DNA of 33,454 nt from Rhodospirillaceae bacterium (GTDB lineage Bacteria; Pseudomonadota; Alphaproteobacteria; Rhodospirillales; Casp-alpha2): the NCBI GenBank assembly GCA_016845145.1, contig JAERTE010000118.1, forward strand, positions 1 to 33,454. Direction: 5' to 3'. Shown here in pieces: positions 9,236-17,452 of the stretch (the stretch's first letter is position 1; each line of letters starts with the position of its first letter). The notes beneath the pieces are model-generated. The model saw nothing but the letters and a program-made list of their open reading frames with translations, ran no database searches and was not told the DNA's origin. A program made the position numbers and the translations under genes.

Positions 9236-10828
9236 TTAATCAACCTGCGGAAAATCGCGGCGATTGACCTTTGCGCTGTCGGGGCGCGCCCGCACCTCGA
9301 AATCGTCGTTATAATTCGATGCACTGGGGTTGGCCGTGCCGGGGCGGAAATATTGGGCGCTGCCCGGGGCCGGCACCGTATAGTCCCACGATGGCGCCGC
9401 ACCTTGCGCATGCGCCCGGTCGACGAGGTGGCGGCGACGCTGGCTTTCGAGCACCGTTTCGCGAAGCGCCCCCAGATCCCAGTTGTCATCGACAAATGCC
9501 GCCATTTTTGCTTCCACGTCCGCATAGTCTGCATCGCCCGCGAGGTTCCGGGTCTCGTGCACGTCGGCGATATGATCGAACAGCAGCGGTGGGTCATCTT
9601 CGCAATGGATGTACTTGAACTGATCTTCAATGACCGCAATGGACGGCGATTGCAGCCCTTCGCCGCTCATTTCGGCGATGACCCTGTTGGGCCGATCCGT
9701 TTCCTCATCCAACAGCAACGGCCGCAAGCTATGCCCATCATATTGCGTGGTGATGTGGTCGCACCCGAAGGCGGGGTCGGCGATATCGACGACGCTCGGC
9801 AGCAAATCGATCAGCGATACGTTGTCCGACCGTCTTGCGGGCTTGAACATTTCGGGCGCTGAGACGATCAGCGGAATGCGCAATGCGACGTCATAAAACG
9901 ACCGCTTGAACCACAATCCGCGCTCGCCCAGCGCCTCACCATGGTCCGAGGTTAGGACTACAACTGTATTATCGCCGAAGCCGGCGGTGCGGAGGCTGTG
10001 CATCAACACACCGACCTGCTCATCGATAAAGCTGACGGCGCCATAGTAGGCATGCCGGGCGATGCGGACTTGCTCATCGGTCATGTTCGCTTCCGCGACG
10101 CCGATGTGATCGAACAGACGCTGCGAATGCGCATCGAGCCGGTCACGCGCCATGGCGGGCACGGCGGGCATATCGATGTCATCGTGGCGGTAGAGGTCCC
10201 AATACCGCTTTGGTATGGCGAACGGATCGTGCGGGTGGGTGAACGAGACAAACAGGCAGAACGGCCGTTCGTCATCCGACCTAGCCAGGTCGTGAATTTT
10301 CCGGTTCGCCTTGAACGCCACCTCTTCGTCGAAATCGAGCTGCACGGTGCGTTCATAAATGCCGGATTTCAAAATCCCGTTGACCTCACCGGCGGCCGCG
10401 AGCAGCCGCTCGCTGCCGCTGACGGTGTTTTCCCAGTTGGCGGACCAATTGAAATCGGAGGGATAGATATCGGTCGTCAGTCGCTCTTCGAAGCCATGGA
10501 GTTGATCGGGGCCGATGAAGTGCATTTTGCCCGATAAACAGGTCTGATAACCCAACGCCCGCAGATAGTGCGCGAACGAGGGGATGGAGGCCGGATACTC
10601 GGCGCCGTTGTCATAGGCGCCGGCGTTTGTTGCCAGTAACCCTGCCATCATCGAGAAGCGTGACGGCGCGCAGAGCGGGTAGTTGCAGAAGGCTTGTTCG
10701 AATACGACGCCGCGCTCCGACAGCGCGTCGATGTGGGGCGTCTTGGCGACTTTGTTGCCGTACGCCGGTAATGCCCGCGCAGCCAATTGATCCGCTTGTA
10801 TGAATAGAAAGTTGGGTTGGTTTGGCAT
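9236..10828 (-). CDS. Choline-sulfatase-like type I sulfatase
   Basis: Alkaline-phosphatase-superfamily sulfatase of 530 residues. The active-site motif LCAPSR (Cys53) matches C-x-P-S-R, whose cysteine is converted to formylglycine by a separate maturase not seen here. Metal ligands are visible in FIQADQL near the N-terminus and VLTSDHGEALGERGLWFK mid-protein. The C-terminal region, with YIHCEDDPPLLFDH and DNWDLGALRETVLESQRRR, matches the choline-sulfatase C-terminal domain. No signal peptide is evident, as in cytosolic BetC. GGAGG lies 8 bases before ATG 10828. No betA/betB or choline transporter genes are adjacent, so choline-O-sulfate is the likely but unproven substrate. Confidence 0.88.
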   Translation of the reverse strand: MPNQPNFLFIQADQLAARALPAYGNKVAKTPHIDALSERGVVFEQAFCNYPLCAPSRFSMMAGLLATNAGAYDNGAEYPASIPSFAHYLRALGYQTCLSGKMHFIGPDQLHGFEERLTTDIYPSDFNWSANWENTVSGSERLLAAAGEVNGILKSGIYERTVQLDFDEEVAFKANRKIHDLARSDDERPFCLFVSFTHPHDPFAIPKRYWDLYRHDDIDMPAVPAMARDRLDAHSQRLFDHIGVAEANMTDEQVRIARHAYYGAVSFIDEQVGVLMHSLRTAGFGDNTVVVLTSDHGEALGERGLWFKRSFYDVALRIPLIVSAPEMFKPARRSDNVSLIDLLPSVVDIADPAFGCDHITTQYDGHSLRPLLLDEETDRPNRVIAEMSGEGLQSPSIAVIEDQFKYIHCEDDPPLLFDHIADVHETRNLAGDADYADVEAKMAAFVDDNWDLGALRETVLESQRRRHLVDRAHAQGAAPSWDYTVPAPGSAQYFRPGTANPSASNYNDDFEVRARPDSAKVNRRDFPQVD

Positions 10829-10896
10829 GGCTAGAGCCTCCGAAAATAGTCTTTATCGCATCTTGAGGTCAGTGTGCCGTTACCGTCCGCGTATTC

Positions 10897-12054
10897 TCAG
10901 GACTCCCCAACCTCGCGCAGTTGAGGCGCGGTGGGCGTTTCCGGTTGCAGGTCTTCGGCGGGCGTTTCATCGGCGAAATGCAGGGCGTCGATTTTCTCAC
11001 CCTTTTTGGTGATCTTGTCGGTGGAGATGCGGATGTCGCGCATGTCCTTCACGGCCAGATCGAAATGGCTCTGTAATTTGCCCACACGCTGGTCCAGGCG
11101 ACCGACGTCGTCCAGCATCTTTACCACCTCGGCTTGGATAACGCCGGCCTGTTCGCGCATCTTGGCGTCTTTCAACACGGCGCGGACCGTATTGAGCGTC
11201 GCCATCAATGTGGTCGGCGAGACAATCCACACACGGCGGCGGAAGCTCTCCTCGACCACATTGCGGAAGTTGGCGTGCAACTCGGCATACACGGCCTCGG
11301 AGGGCAGGAACAGCAGCGCCGAATCGGCGGTTTCTCCAGGAATGATGTAACGTTCCGCGATGTCTCGGACGTGCTTGCGGATGTCGGCGTCGAAGGCGCG
11401 CGCCGCTTGTGTTTTGACGGCCTCATCCTCAGCGTTCCGCAACAGCTGAAAACTTTCCAGTGGGAATTTCGAATCAATGGCGATGGAGCCAGGCGGGTTC
11501 GGCAACTTCAAAAGACAATCGGCACGCTTGCCATTGGATAGCGTTACCTGGAAATCGAAGGCGGACGGCGGCAACGCCGCCGCAACAAGATCCTGCAATT
11601 GGATTTCCCCGAACGCGCCGCGGCTTTGCTTGTTCGACAGAATATCCTGCAACCCGACCATCTGTTGCGATAGGTCGGTAATGGTCTGCTGCGCACGGTC
11701 GATCACCGCCAGACGCTCACCCAGTTGTTTCAGGTTTTCGCCGGTGCGCTCGGTTTGTTGGTGCAGGCCTTCGCCGACGCGGCGGCTGAGTTGATCAAGC
11801 CGCTCGCCGACGCCGCTTTGGGATTGCTGCACGCGGCCCGACAATTCGGCCTGTGCGGCGAACAGCCGCTCCGCCAAATCGCCCTGATGGCGCGCCAGTC
11901 CTTCCGACAACTCCGCCAACCGGCGCATGTCTTCGGCGGCGCGCTGGCGGTCGCGGCGGGCAACAAAAAACAGCGCCAGCACGGCAACCAGCACCACGCC
12001 CAAGCCGATGGCCAGCACCAAGATACCCTGTTCGCCTTGCAAAAAAGTCGCCAC
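10897..12054 (-). CDS. rmuC: DNA recombination protein RmuC
   Basis: Protein of 385 residues with an N-terminal membrane anchor (ILVLAIGLGVVLVAVLALFF, residues about 11-30). A long coiled coil (about 35-135) precedes the RmuC domain. Family-typical segments are SRGAFGEIQLQDLVAAALP, GKRADCLLKLPNPPGSIAID followed by SKFPLE (a nuclease-like D...D-x-K pattern), and FLPSEAVYAELH. The family limits DNA inversions and is predicted to be nuclease-related. It is divergent from the exported DUF4139 gene across 93 bases. Confidence 0.93.
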   Translation of the reverse strand: MATFLQGEQGILVLAIGLGVVLVAVLALFFVARRDRQRAAEDMRRLAELSEGLARHQGDLAERLFAAQAELSGRVQQSQSGVGERLDQLSRRVGEGLHQQTERTGENLKQLGERLAVIDRAQQTITDLSQQMVGLQDILSNKQSRGAFGEIQLQDLVAAALPPSAFDFQVTLSNGKRADCLLKLPNPPGSIAIDSKFPLESFQLLRNAEDEAVKTQAARAFDADIRKHVRDIAERYIIPGETADSALLFLPSEAVYAELHANFRNVVEESFRRRVWIVSPTTLMATLNTVRAVLKDAKMREQAGVIQAEVVKMLDDVGRLDQRVGKLQSHFDLAVKDMRDIRISTDKITKKGEKIDALHFADETPAEDLQPETPTAPQLREVGES

Positions 12055-12147
12055 GATGCCGCCCTTAAACGACCATATTCAATGGTTACAGCTTGCCCGA
12101 GGCCCAAGGCGAACGCAAACTTGCCCAAGCAGACAGAGGATCCCGCC

Positions 12148-13569
12148 ATGCGCATGCTCCGCACACCGACCATCACCGCCGCCGCGTTTTCGATGCTGGT
12201 GGTGTCGGCACCCTTATCGACATCGGCACAGGCACCCGTCGGCACCGAGACCCAGACCGATTTGGCGCTGACGATTTACGGCAATGGCTTAGGCCTAGTG
12301 TCGGATCGCCGTTGGGCAAATTTTACGAAAGGTCTCAATGAGTTATCGCTCGAAGGCTTGAGCCCGAAAATCCTGTCCGACAGTTTGGTTACGGAAATTA
12401 GCGGTGGTGCCAGGGTGATGTCGCGTGAACGCCTGGCCGCCAACCTGACACCTCGGGCGTTGATGAGGGCCAATATCGGCAAGGCCGGATTTCTAATTCG
12501 GCGCCATCCCGAAACAGGCGCCGAGATATCCGAACCCGCGACGTTGCTTTCAGTGCAGGGCGGCATAGTGGCGCGAATCGGGAACCGCGTGGTGCTCAAT
12601 CCCGATGGTCGCTGGGCCTTTAATCGGGCACCCGAAGGTGCACGGCCGCATCCCGTGCTGAAGCTCTCGCTCGACGCCGAGACCGCCGGGCGGCACGATC
12701 TGGCATTGCGCTACCTTTCAGGCGGTTTGTCGTGGCGGCCCGTCTATACCGCCGACTGGCACGAAGCCGATGGGCGGATCAATTTGCAGGCCTGGGCTGT
12801 GCTCGGCAACGCCACCGGCGTTGATTTCGAGCAAGCCTGGGTGCGTCTGGTTGCGGGCCAGGTACACCGTGTTTCGCGCCCCCAGCCTCGGGTTATGGCA
12901 CGCGCCATGAAGGCCGAAGCCGGTATGATGGCCGCCGATGCATCCGTGCCGGCGCGCCAAGCACTGGCCGGTTACCACCTCTACCGGCTGCCCGCCGCCG
13001 TGACGCTTGCCGACGGTGCAGAAATGCAGGTGGCCTTGATGCCGAAACTGCGGATCAAGACCGAGCGGCGTCTGGTCAGCGAAGGGTTCCCGCAAGCCTT
13101 CGGCGCGCAACGCAACGCCGGCGAGCCTACTCATCCAATCATTCGTTTGGCGTTCACTACACCGAAAGGAAATGCCGCCGAGCCGCTGCCGTCGGGTGTC
13201 GTGCGTCTTTATGGCGCCGATGCGCAAGGCTTGGCCCAATTTCTCGGCGAAGACCGGATCGGCGACGTGCCGGTGGGCGGCAAGGCAGTGTTGAATGCCG
13301 GGCGCGCGTTTGATGTCACGGTCACCCGCAAGCAAACATCGTTCCGGCGCGAATCAAACCGGGTATTCGAAACCGGCCACCAGGCGCGGCTGCACAACGG
13401 CGGTACGAAACCGGCACGTGTGCGGGTGGTGGAAACACTGCCCGGCGACTGGACGATCCTCGATTCCGACCGCCCACATGAACGCGATGGCGGGCGAGCC
13501 GTATGGTATATCGACGTGCCAGCTGGCGGCGACGCGGTGCTCAACTACCGGGTTCGGGTGCGGAACTAG
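12148..13569 (+). CDS. Exported DUF4139-domain protein
   Basis: Protein of 473 residues with a signal peptide (residues 1-29, ending STSAQA), so probably periplasmic. The mature part begins with a strand-rich module (LALTIYGNGLGLVSDRRWA). A conserved core, ALRYLSGGLSWRPVYTADW, is followed by the C-terminal beta-rich segment typical of DUF4139 (FRRESNRVFETGHQARLHNG ... VRVVETLPGDWTI) ending in VLNYRVRVRN. The function of the family is unknown. The frame extends upstream to 11725, but AGAGGA 7 bases before ATG 12148 and the signal peptide fix the start. Probably monocistronic. Confidence 0.82.
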   Translation: MRMLRTPTITAAAFSMLVVSAPLSTSAQAPVGTETQTDLALTIYGNGLGLVSDRRWANFTKGLNELSLEGLSPKILSDSLVTEISGGARVMSRERLAANLTPRALMRANIGKAGFLIRRHPETGAEISEPATLLSVQGGIVARIGNRVVLNPDGRWAFNRAPEGARPHPVLKLSLDAETAGRHDLALRYLSGGLSWRPVYTADWHEADGRINLQAWAVLGNATGVDFEQAWVRLVAGQVHRVSRPQPRVMARAMKAEAGMMAADASVPARQALAGYHLYRLPAAVTLADGAEMQVALMPKLRIKTERRLVSEGFPQAFGAQRNAGEPTHPIIRLAFTTPKGNAAEPLPSGVVRLYGADAQGLAQFLGEDRIGDVPVGGKAVLNAGRAFDVTVTRKQTSFRRESNRVFETGHQARLHNGGTKPARVRVVETLPGDWTILDSDRPHERDGGRAVWYIDVPAGGDAVLNYRVRVRN

Positions 13570-13592
13570 GCGATGTATTCATACTCAGGGTT

Positions 13593-13607
13593 CGCAAAGC
13601 CTTTGCG
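13593..13607. repeat. 15-bp perfect palindrome between the DUF4139 and PAS_5-like genes
   Basis: CGCAAAG-C-CTTTGCG: seven-base arms around one central base. It lies 24 bases after the upstream stop and 22 bases before a TATAAT hexamer. No T-run follows, so it is more like an operator than a terminator. No bound protein can be named. Confidence 0.45.
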
Positions 13608-13628
13608 GTTATGCGATAATGCGTTGAG

Positions 13629-13634
13629 TATAAT
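13629..13634 (+). promoter_or_regulatory. Candidate -10 element for the PAS_5-like gene
   Basis: A perfect TATAAT hexamer 41 bases before the GTG start at 13675. No good -35 is found at 16-18 bases upstream; TTGCGG at 13603-13608 is 20 bases away and overlaps the 15-bp palindrome. The promoter may therefore need an activator. Inference from consensus only. Confidence 0.35.
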
Positions 13635-13674
13635 CTTGAAGGCGAACTAAAGAATCTCATCGGAACACCTGCTC

Positions 13675-14202
13675 GTGACAAAGCGTTTCCACTGCCGTGT
13701 TGCTGATCCACCCGCTGAAATCGTCTCGACCGAAAACCTTGATTTCTACGACTATTGGCGATCGAAACATGCCGACGCCAGGTGCCCGCGCCTGACGGAC
13801 ATCGATCTGATGGATCTGTATCGCATTGCAGACAGGATCATTATCCGCGATTCCGTCGACGAAAGCCGAGAGTTCCGGACCCGCTATTGGGGCTCGGCAC
13901 TGACTGAGGCATTTCAGAAGGATACGACCGGTCGCCTTGTGAAAGACGATTACGACCCGGAAAAAGCCGAGGATTTGGTGAAATTCTATGCGATGATTTT
14001 GGGCGAGCCAGGGGTTTACAGGGGTATCGGACGCATTCGTTTAGTCGATGGTCGTGACCATATCACCTATGAAGCGGTTTATCTGCCGCTGCTCGATAGC
14101 GATGGCGCATATGCGCATGTCATCAGTTCGTGGGAATTCGGTTACAATATGAACGCTGACGAGCGTGAAAAGATCGAGCGATGGGGCCGCTGGGAAGTCT
14201 GA
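13675..14202 (+). CDS. PAS_5-like small sensory protein
   Basis: Protein of 175 residues made of a single PAS-like fold and no output domain. The recognisable pattern is LTDIDLMDLYRIADRI, then FRTRYWGSALTEAFQKDTTGR (residues about 63-83), then IRLVDGRDHITYEAVYLPL. This family is common in Rhodospirillales and its ligand is usually unknown. The start is GTG 13675 with a weak ribosome-binding site. A diverged paralogue lies at 26412-26966. It converges on the Crp/Fnr pair, leaving 80 bases with no clear terminator. Confidence 0.75.
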   Translation: MTKRFHCRVADPPAEIVSTENLDFYDYWRSKHADARCPRLTDIDLMDLYRIADRIIIRDSVDESREFRTRYWGSALTEAFQKDTTGRLVKDDYDPEKAEDLVKFYAMILGEPGVYRGIGRIRLVDGRDHITYEAVYLPLLDSDGAYAHVISSWEFGYNMNADEREKIERWGRWEV

Positions 14203-14282
14203 CTCGTGACCCTCGTTACCTTTGGCGCAGCGAGACCTGTCTGCACAGCCGTCTCGAAAAATGGGTATCGTTAAGCCCGCAT

Positions 14283-15005
14283 TCAAATCTCCGCATGGCT
14301 CGTGGAAGCTGTTGCCTTGGTCGAGACCGCATGAAGCCGCCACAAGCGCTGGACATCTTCGATGATGACATGACGGCCCCGGCTGACTACGCCATATCCC
14401 GCCAGTTGGGCAAAATCCCGTGATAGCTTCTCGGGAACGACACCCATCATCGAAGCCAAATTCTGCTTCAAGATCGGCAAACGGACGTCAGCGGGACCTT
14501 GCTGAGCGTGCGTTTGCCGGGCAAGAAATCCGGCAAGCCGCTGGAGCGATGAGCGGCCTTTGAGATCGGCAAGGTATTCGGTCATTTCGTTCTCGACCTG
14601 CGCGAGTTCCATAAACAAGCCTTCCGCCAGCGTCGGCGAGCGGTAAAGGACCGCGGCGAATTTTTCCATGTCGATGACCGCCACCCGTGAAGGTATGAAT
14701 GCCCTGCAGCCGACGGCATGATGACGCTGGCCGGGCAATGATGGGTAGGCCAAGAGCGGCCCGTCATGGATGATGCGAAATGTACTTCGGCGATTGTTGC
14801 GGTCGGTGACAAGGTTTTCCAAACCACCATCAATCAGGATGAAGACCTCTCGCACGCGATCACCCTGTGAAAAAACCGCCTCTCCCGTATCGTAGCCCAC
14901 GATCTGAGCTGTATTGAGCAGAGCAGATAGATCGTTGGCTTTTACGCCCTGAAACAGCTGCATGCCGCCGACGGTCTTCATTTCTTCTGGTTTAAGCGCG
15001 ACCAT
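14283..15005 (-). CDS. Crp/Fnr-family regulator, second of a tandem pair
   Basis: Regulator of 240 residues with an N-terminal cyclic-nucleotide-binding-type fold (VGYDTGEAVFSQGDRVREVFI), a long dimerisation helix (about 125-150) and a C-terminal winged helix. The recognition helix LASMMGVVPEKLSRDFAQL has E-x-x-S-R, the FNR-type reader of TTGA/TCAA half-sites. The only cysteine is in AVGCRAF mid-protein, so an FNR-type iron-sulfur cluster cannot form at the N-terminus. This points to a DNR/NnrR-like or other effector mode. It starts 5 bases after the stop of the other regulator, in one operon. Confidence 0.88.
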   Translation of the reverse strand: MVALKPEEMKTVGGMQLFQGVKANDLSALLNTAQIVGYDTGEAVFSQGDRVREVFILIDGGLENLVTDRNNRRSTFRIIHDGPLLAYPSLPGQRHHAVGCRAFIPSRVAVIDMEKFAAVLYRSPTLAEGLFMELAQVENEMTEYLADLKGRSSLQRLAGFLARQTHAQQGPADVRLPILKQNLASMMGVVPEKLSRDFAQLAGYGVVSRGRHVIIEDVQRLWRLHAVSTKATASTSHAEI

Positions 15006-15010
15006 GGCAA

Positions 15011-15706
15011 TTAGACCTTTTCAACAAACGTACGCACGATGGCAGGGTCGGCGATGTGAACCCTGTCACCTGTTACCGTGACGCTGAGATCCCGAAGTTG
15101 TTTGAGACACCGGGACAGGCTTTCCGGCGCCATGCCAAGGTAACTGGCCAGTTGCACCTTGGTCATTGGTAGCCGCACGTCGTCGGCATTTTCGGCCACC
15201 GCCACGAGCTCCAACAAGAATGACGCCAAGCGCTGGGTGGCGGATTTGAGTTTCAGTTGTCCGGCAAGCGCCATGCATCGGTCCATGGAGGCGGCCGCAT
15301 CGGAGAGGCTGGTTCGAAAAACGCGCCTGTCATCGAAGACACGCCGGCGGAAGTCTTCACCGCTGATCTCCCGGAAGGTGACCCGTGTTGCGGCCCGCGC
15401 ACTGAAATTGTGCCTACCGTGCCCGAATACCGCCGTCACGCCGAGAACGGCACCTTCGCCGCGAAAGTCGATAGCAATATCATACGCCGCATCCAACGGC
15501 GCACGGGTTTCGATCAGGCCGCCGCAAATCCGAAATACGGATCGGCCGGCTTCTCCTTGCTTGAAGAGATAGTCTCCAGCTTCAAGTCGCCGGTCATCGC
15601 GCTTCGACCAGATATCATAAGTTTCCGCACGCGTCTCCTGACGCGAAACGGACGGCACGTAAAGGACATCGCCGCCGATGATGGGTGCGTAGGATGTCTC
15701 GCCCAT
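15011..15706 (-). CDS. Crp/Fnr-family regulator, first of a tandem pair
   Basis: Regulator of 231 residues. Sensor fold DRRLEAGDYLFKQGEAGRSVF (around 38-58) is followed by the strand YDIAIDFRGEGAVLGV, a dimerisation helix (about 125-155), and a winged helix with recognition segment LASYLGMAPESLSRCLKQL. E-x-x-S-R again predicts FNR-type DNA specificity. Cysteines occur in RICGG, DRCMAL and SRCLKQL but not as an N-terminal C-x2-C-x5-C cluster. GGAG lies a few bases before ATG 15706. The two paralogues may heterodimerise or cross-regulate, as inference. The DUF2946 gene lies 128 bases upstream. Confidence 0.88.
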   Translation of the reverse strand: MGETSYAPIIGGDVLYVPSVSRQETRAETYDIWSKRDDRRLEAGDYLFKQGEAGRSVFRICGGLIETRAPLDAAYDIAIDFRGEGAVLGVTAVFGHGRHNFSARAATRVTFREISGEDFRRRVFDDRRVFRTSLSDAAASMDRCMALAGQLKLKSATQRLASFLLELVAVAENADDVRLPMTKVQLASYLGMAPESLSRCLKQLRDLSVTVTGDRVHIADPAIVRTFVEKV

Positions 15707-15834
15707 TTGAGTCTCCGTTCATTGTGCCCAATTCGGCCAAGCCTCCTGCGCGAGGCCAAACATAGGCAATTCATTTCCTCATCAGATCGGGCAAGCCCGA
15801 GCCAATGCAAACAGCTAGAAAGAGTTCGGTTTGA

Positions 15835-16227
15835 TTAGGAAATGGCCGGAGGCGCCCGGGCGAGAACCCGGTAATCTTGCGACAGCCGCCGGATGTCGGC
15901 TTCTGCTGGCGGATGGGGAAGGGGCTCAGCAATGTGTATGGGGAGGGCTTGCGTTGGCATCTCGACGCCGGCACACGATGCCACAACGCAGAACCCGCAA
16001 CTGTTGACCAATGGCTCCGGTTCGTTGCCGCTCTCGCCGCTGCCGGGCAGAGTTTTGACACCATCTGCCGTGCAGATCGTCATGAACAGAGATGCAACCT
16101 GATCAGGCGCTTGGGATGATGCCAGGACCTGCGCAAGCGGCATCAGGGCATTCATCACCATGGCCAGAATAGCAATCCTCGATGCTATCCGGCGTAGCTT
16201 TCTCGAACTGATCGTCAGTCCCGCCAT
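15835..16227 (-). CDS. DUF2946 family small exported or membrane protein
   Basis: Protein of 130 residues. A basic start (SSRKLRRIASR) and hydrophobic helix IAILAMVMNALMPLAQVLA act as signal or anchor. The DUF2946 marks follow: ICTADGV, then CGFC, and the characteristic C-terminal ARAPPA. The family has been seen near copper-handling genes, but no function is assigned, and CGFC plus other cysteines fit a metal- or redox-related periplasmic role (inference). ATG 16227 has GGGA 7 bases upstream and is preferred; ATG 16251 is the longer alternative. Upstream lies the FNR-type box at 16309-16322. Confidence 0.75.
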   Translation of the reverse strand: MAGLTISSRKLRRIASRIAILAMVMNALMPLAQVLASSQAPDQVASLFMTICTADGVKTLPGSGESGNEPEPLVNSCGFCVVASCAGVEMPTQALPIHIAEPLPHPPAEADIRRLSQDYRVLARAPPAIS

Positions 16228-16283
16228 GAAATATCCCAAATACGCAACCATGCGTTCACGACCGTATCATGAACGCAACGACG

Positions 16284-16290
16284 ATAAATA
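16284..16290 (-). promoter_or_regulatory. Candidate -10 element for DUF2946
   Basis: On the minus strand the sequence is TATTTAT. Its position would put transcription start near 16277, with the FNR-type box centre about 38-41 bases upstream. That is the geometry of class II activation by Crp/Fnr proteins. Consensus-based inference. Confidence 0.35.
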
Positions 16291-16308
16291 GGCTTTCTCT
16301 GAACGTGA

Positions 16309-16322
16309 ATGACTTAAGTCAA
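16309..16322 (-). promoter_or_regulatory. FNR/DNR-type binding box upstream of DUF2946
   Basis: The plus-strand sequence is ATGACTTAAGTCAA; on the minus strand it reads TTGACTTAAGTCAT. The half-sites TTGAC and GTCAT flank TTAA, one base from the perfect TTGAC-N4-GTCAA pattern, and the inner 12 bases are a perfect palindrome. It lies about 80 bases upstream of DUF2946 and near two regulators with FNR-type recognition helices. Which of them binds, if any, is not known. Confidence 0.55.
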
Positions 16323-16675
16323 GGCCGCGGATTGAAACTGAACAGCGCGGCGTAAACCCGTGTATGACGGCCAAATAAGTATCAAGAGCGGAAGGAAAAC
16401 GGCAGGGGTTGGAGGGGCAGCGACTAGCCATTTTCTGACATCACCCCCTGTTTCGTCATGGCCGAACGTGTCCCGGCCATCCACGTCTTTGTGGCGAGTG
16501 GGAATTTCGTGATCTGCCATGGCGATAGGTCAAGCGCCTGGGTTTACATCACGACCAACCGCCGTGATTGGAAGCACGCCTGGAAGTTACGGCTGTTCCA
16601 TGACAAGAACCGAGCATGGCATGAGCCTTATGATCTTCCGACACAAGACGTGGATACGTCTCTCCGGAGGATAAC

Positions 16676-16710
16676 CTTCCTTAATCGCTCCACTGGAGCG
16701 TTTAAGGAAG
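16676..16710. repeat. Long inverted repeat/hairpin (16-base arms, 3-base loop)
   Basis: Left arm 16676-16691 (CTTCCTTAATCGCTCC), loop ACT, right arm 16695-16710 (GGAGCGTTTAAGGAAG). Fifteen of sixteen positions pair, with one T-T mismatch. No T-run follows on either strand, so it is not a standard intrinsic terminator. It is downstream of the redoxin gene (minus strand), where it could serve as an RNA end or a mobile-repeat element. Confidence 0.6.
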
Positions 16711-16888
16711 AACATTCGAGTCCGCGCATGACGAGTGGGGAAGCGGGAGCTGGCAATGGGTTACGAACGGGCGACGTTAGCTACTGAGTTTTCTTCCGTT
16801 AAACCCGAGTCGTCGGACGAGAATGTCCTTCATGGGTTTCTTCATCCTTAACCTTTTCCGGAACTCTCGAATATCAATCACTGGAGAA

Positions 16889-17452
16889 TCATACGGTGCA
16901 GCCATCCTCCGTGCAGGTCGCACCTTTAACTGCTGGCGTCGCCACGGTCGAAAAACCCGTGATCGTTTCGCGCTCGGAGACGAGCTTCGAGATTGCGACC
17001 GCGACGTGCATATCACTCAGCCGGCCGAAGTGTTTGATTCTGAGCCGACCGGCGCGGTCAATGACGAGGAGCGAGGGTGTACCGCGCAGTTCATAGGTCT
17101 GCATGGTTTTCGGGATCGGACCTTCACCCGGTTCTGCGGGCGCGTCGACGGCCACGGGAAAGGGGATGCGGTATTCGTGCAGGAATGCTTCCAGTGCATG
17201 TGGCTGCATCGCGTCGTGATGCTCGAACACGGAATGCAGTCCGAGAACCGCCACCTCCTGGACGGGGAACGTGTCAGCAATCTCAGCGGCCTGGGGCAGC
17301 CCATGAGCGACGCAGCCCGGACAAAGCATCTGGAAAGCCTCGATAACGACGACCTGACCTCGAAGTCCTGAGAGGGTGATCGGCGCATCAGTATTGAACC
17401 AGCGGGCCACTTGCAGCGCCGGCGCCATAGGATACTCGGTCGGGGTGCTCAT
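16889..17452 (-). CDS. Redoxin/thioredoxin-fold protein with CPGC motif
   Basis: Protein of 187 residues resembling AhpC/TSA-redoxin or TlpA-like enzymes. The redox motif MLCPGCVAHG (Cys44, Cys47) follows strand QVVVIEAF. The cis-proline segment is ELRGTPSLLVID. The C-terminal tail adds CTEDGCTV. No signal peptide is visible, so a cytosolic thiol reductase or peroxiredoxin-like role is likely (inference). GGAGG lies 8 bases before ATG 17452. That ATG overlaps by ATGA the end of a small upstream frame (17449-17640), suggesting an operon with the exported protein gene upstream. Confidence 0.82.
   Translation of the reverse strand: MSTPTEYPMAPALQVARWFNTDAPITLSGLRGQVVVIEAFQMLCPGCVAHGLPQAAEIADTFPVQEVAVLGLHSVFEHHDAMQPHALEAFLHEYRIPFPVAVDAPAEPGEGPIPKTMQTYELRGTPSLLVIDRAGRLRIKHFGRLSDMHVAVAISKLVSERETITGFSTVATPAVKGATCTEDGCTV

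Larger units (their letters stand above)
16228..16888. other. 661-base stretch without a confident gene
   Basis: It holds the FNR-type box and candidate -10 for DUF2946, a strong hairpin at 16676-16710, and several open frames of which none has a convincing start, codon use or family resemblance. The most protein-like is a 68-residue minus-strand frame (16314-16520) with a hydrophobic stretch PAVFLPLLILIWPSYTGL, but its end overlaps the FNR-type box and it lacks a ribosome-binding site. The region could be decayed coding sequence or regulatory RNA. Confidence 0.5.

Noticed and set aside
16314..16520. 68-codon minus-strand frame with one hydrophobic segment
   Set aside because: Its 3' end overlaps the FNR-type box, third-position GC is near half, and no ribosome-binding site precedes it. 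Kept only as a comment in the gene-poor stretch.
16458..16787. 109-codon plus-strand frame
   Set aside because: It covers the strong hairpin, has no recognisable domain and no convincing ribosome-binding site.
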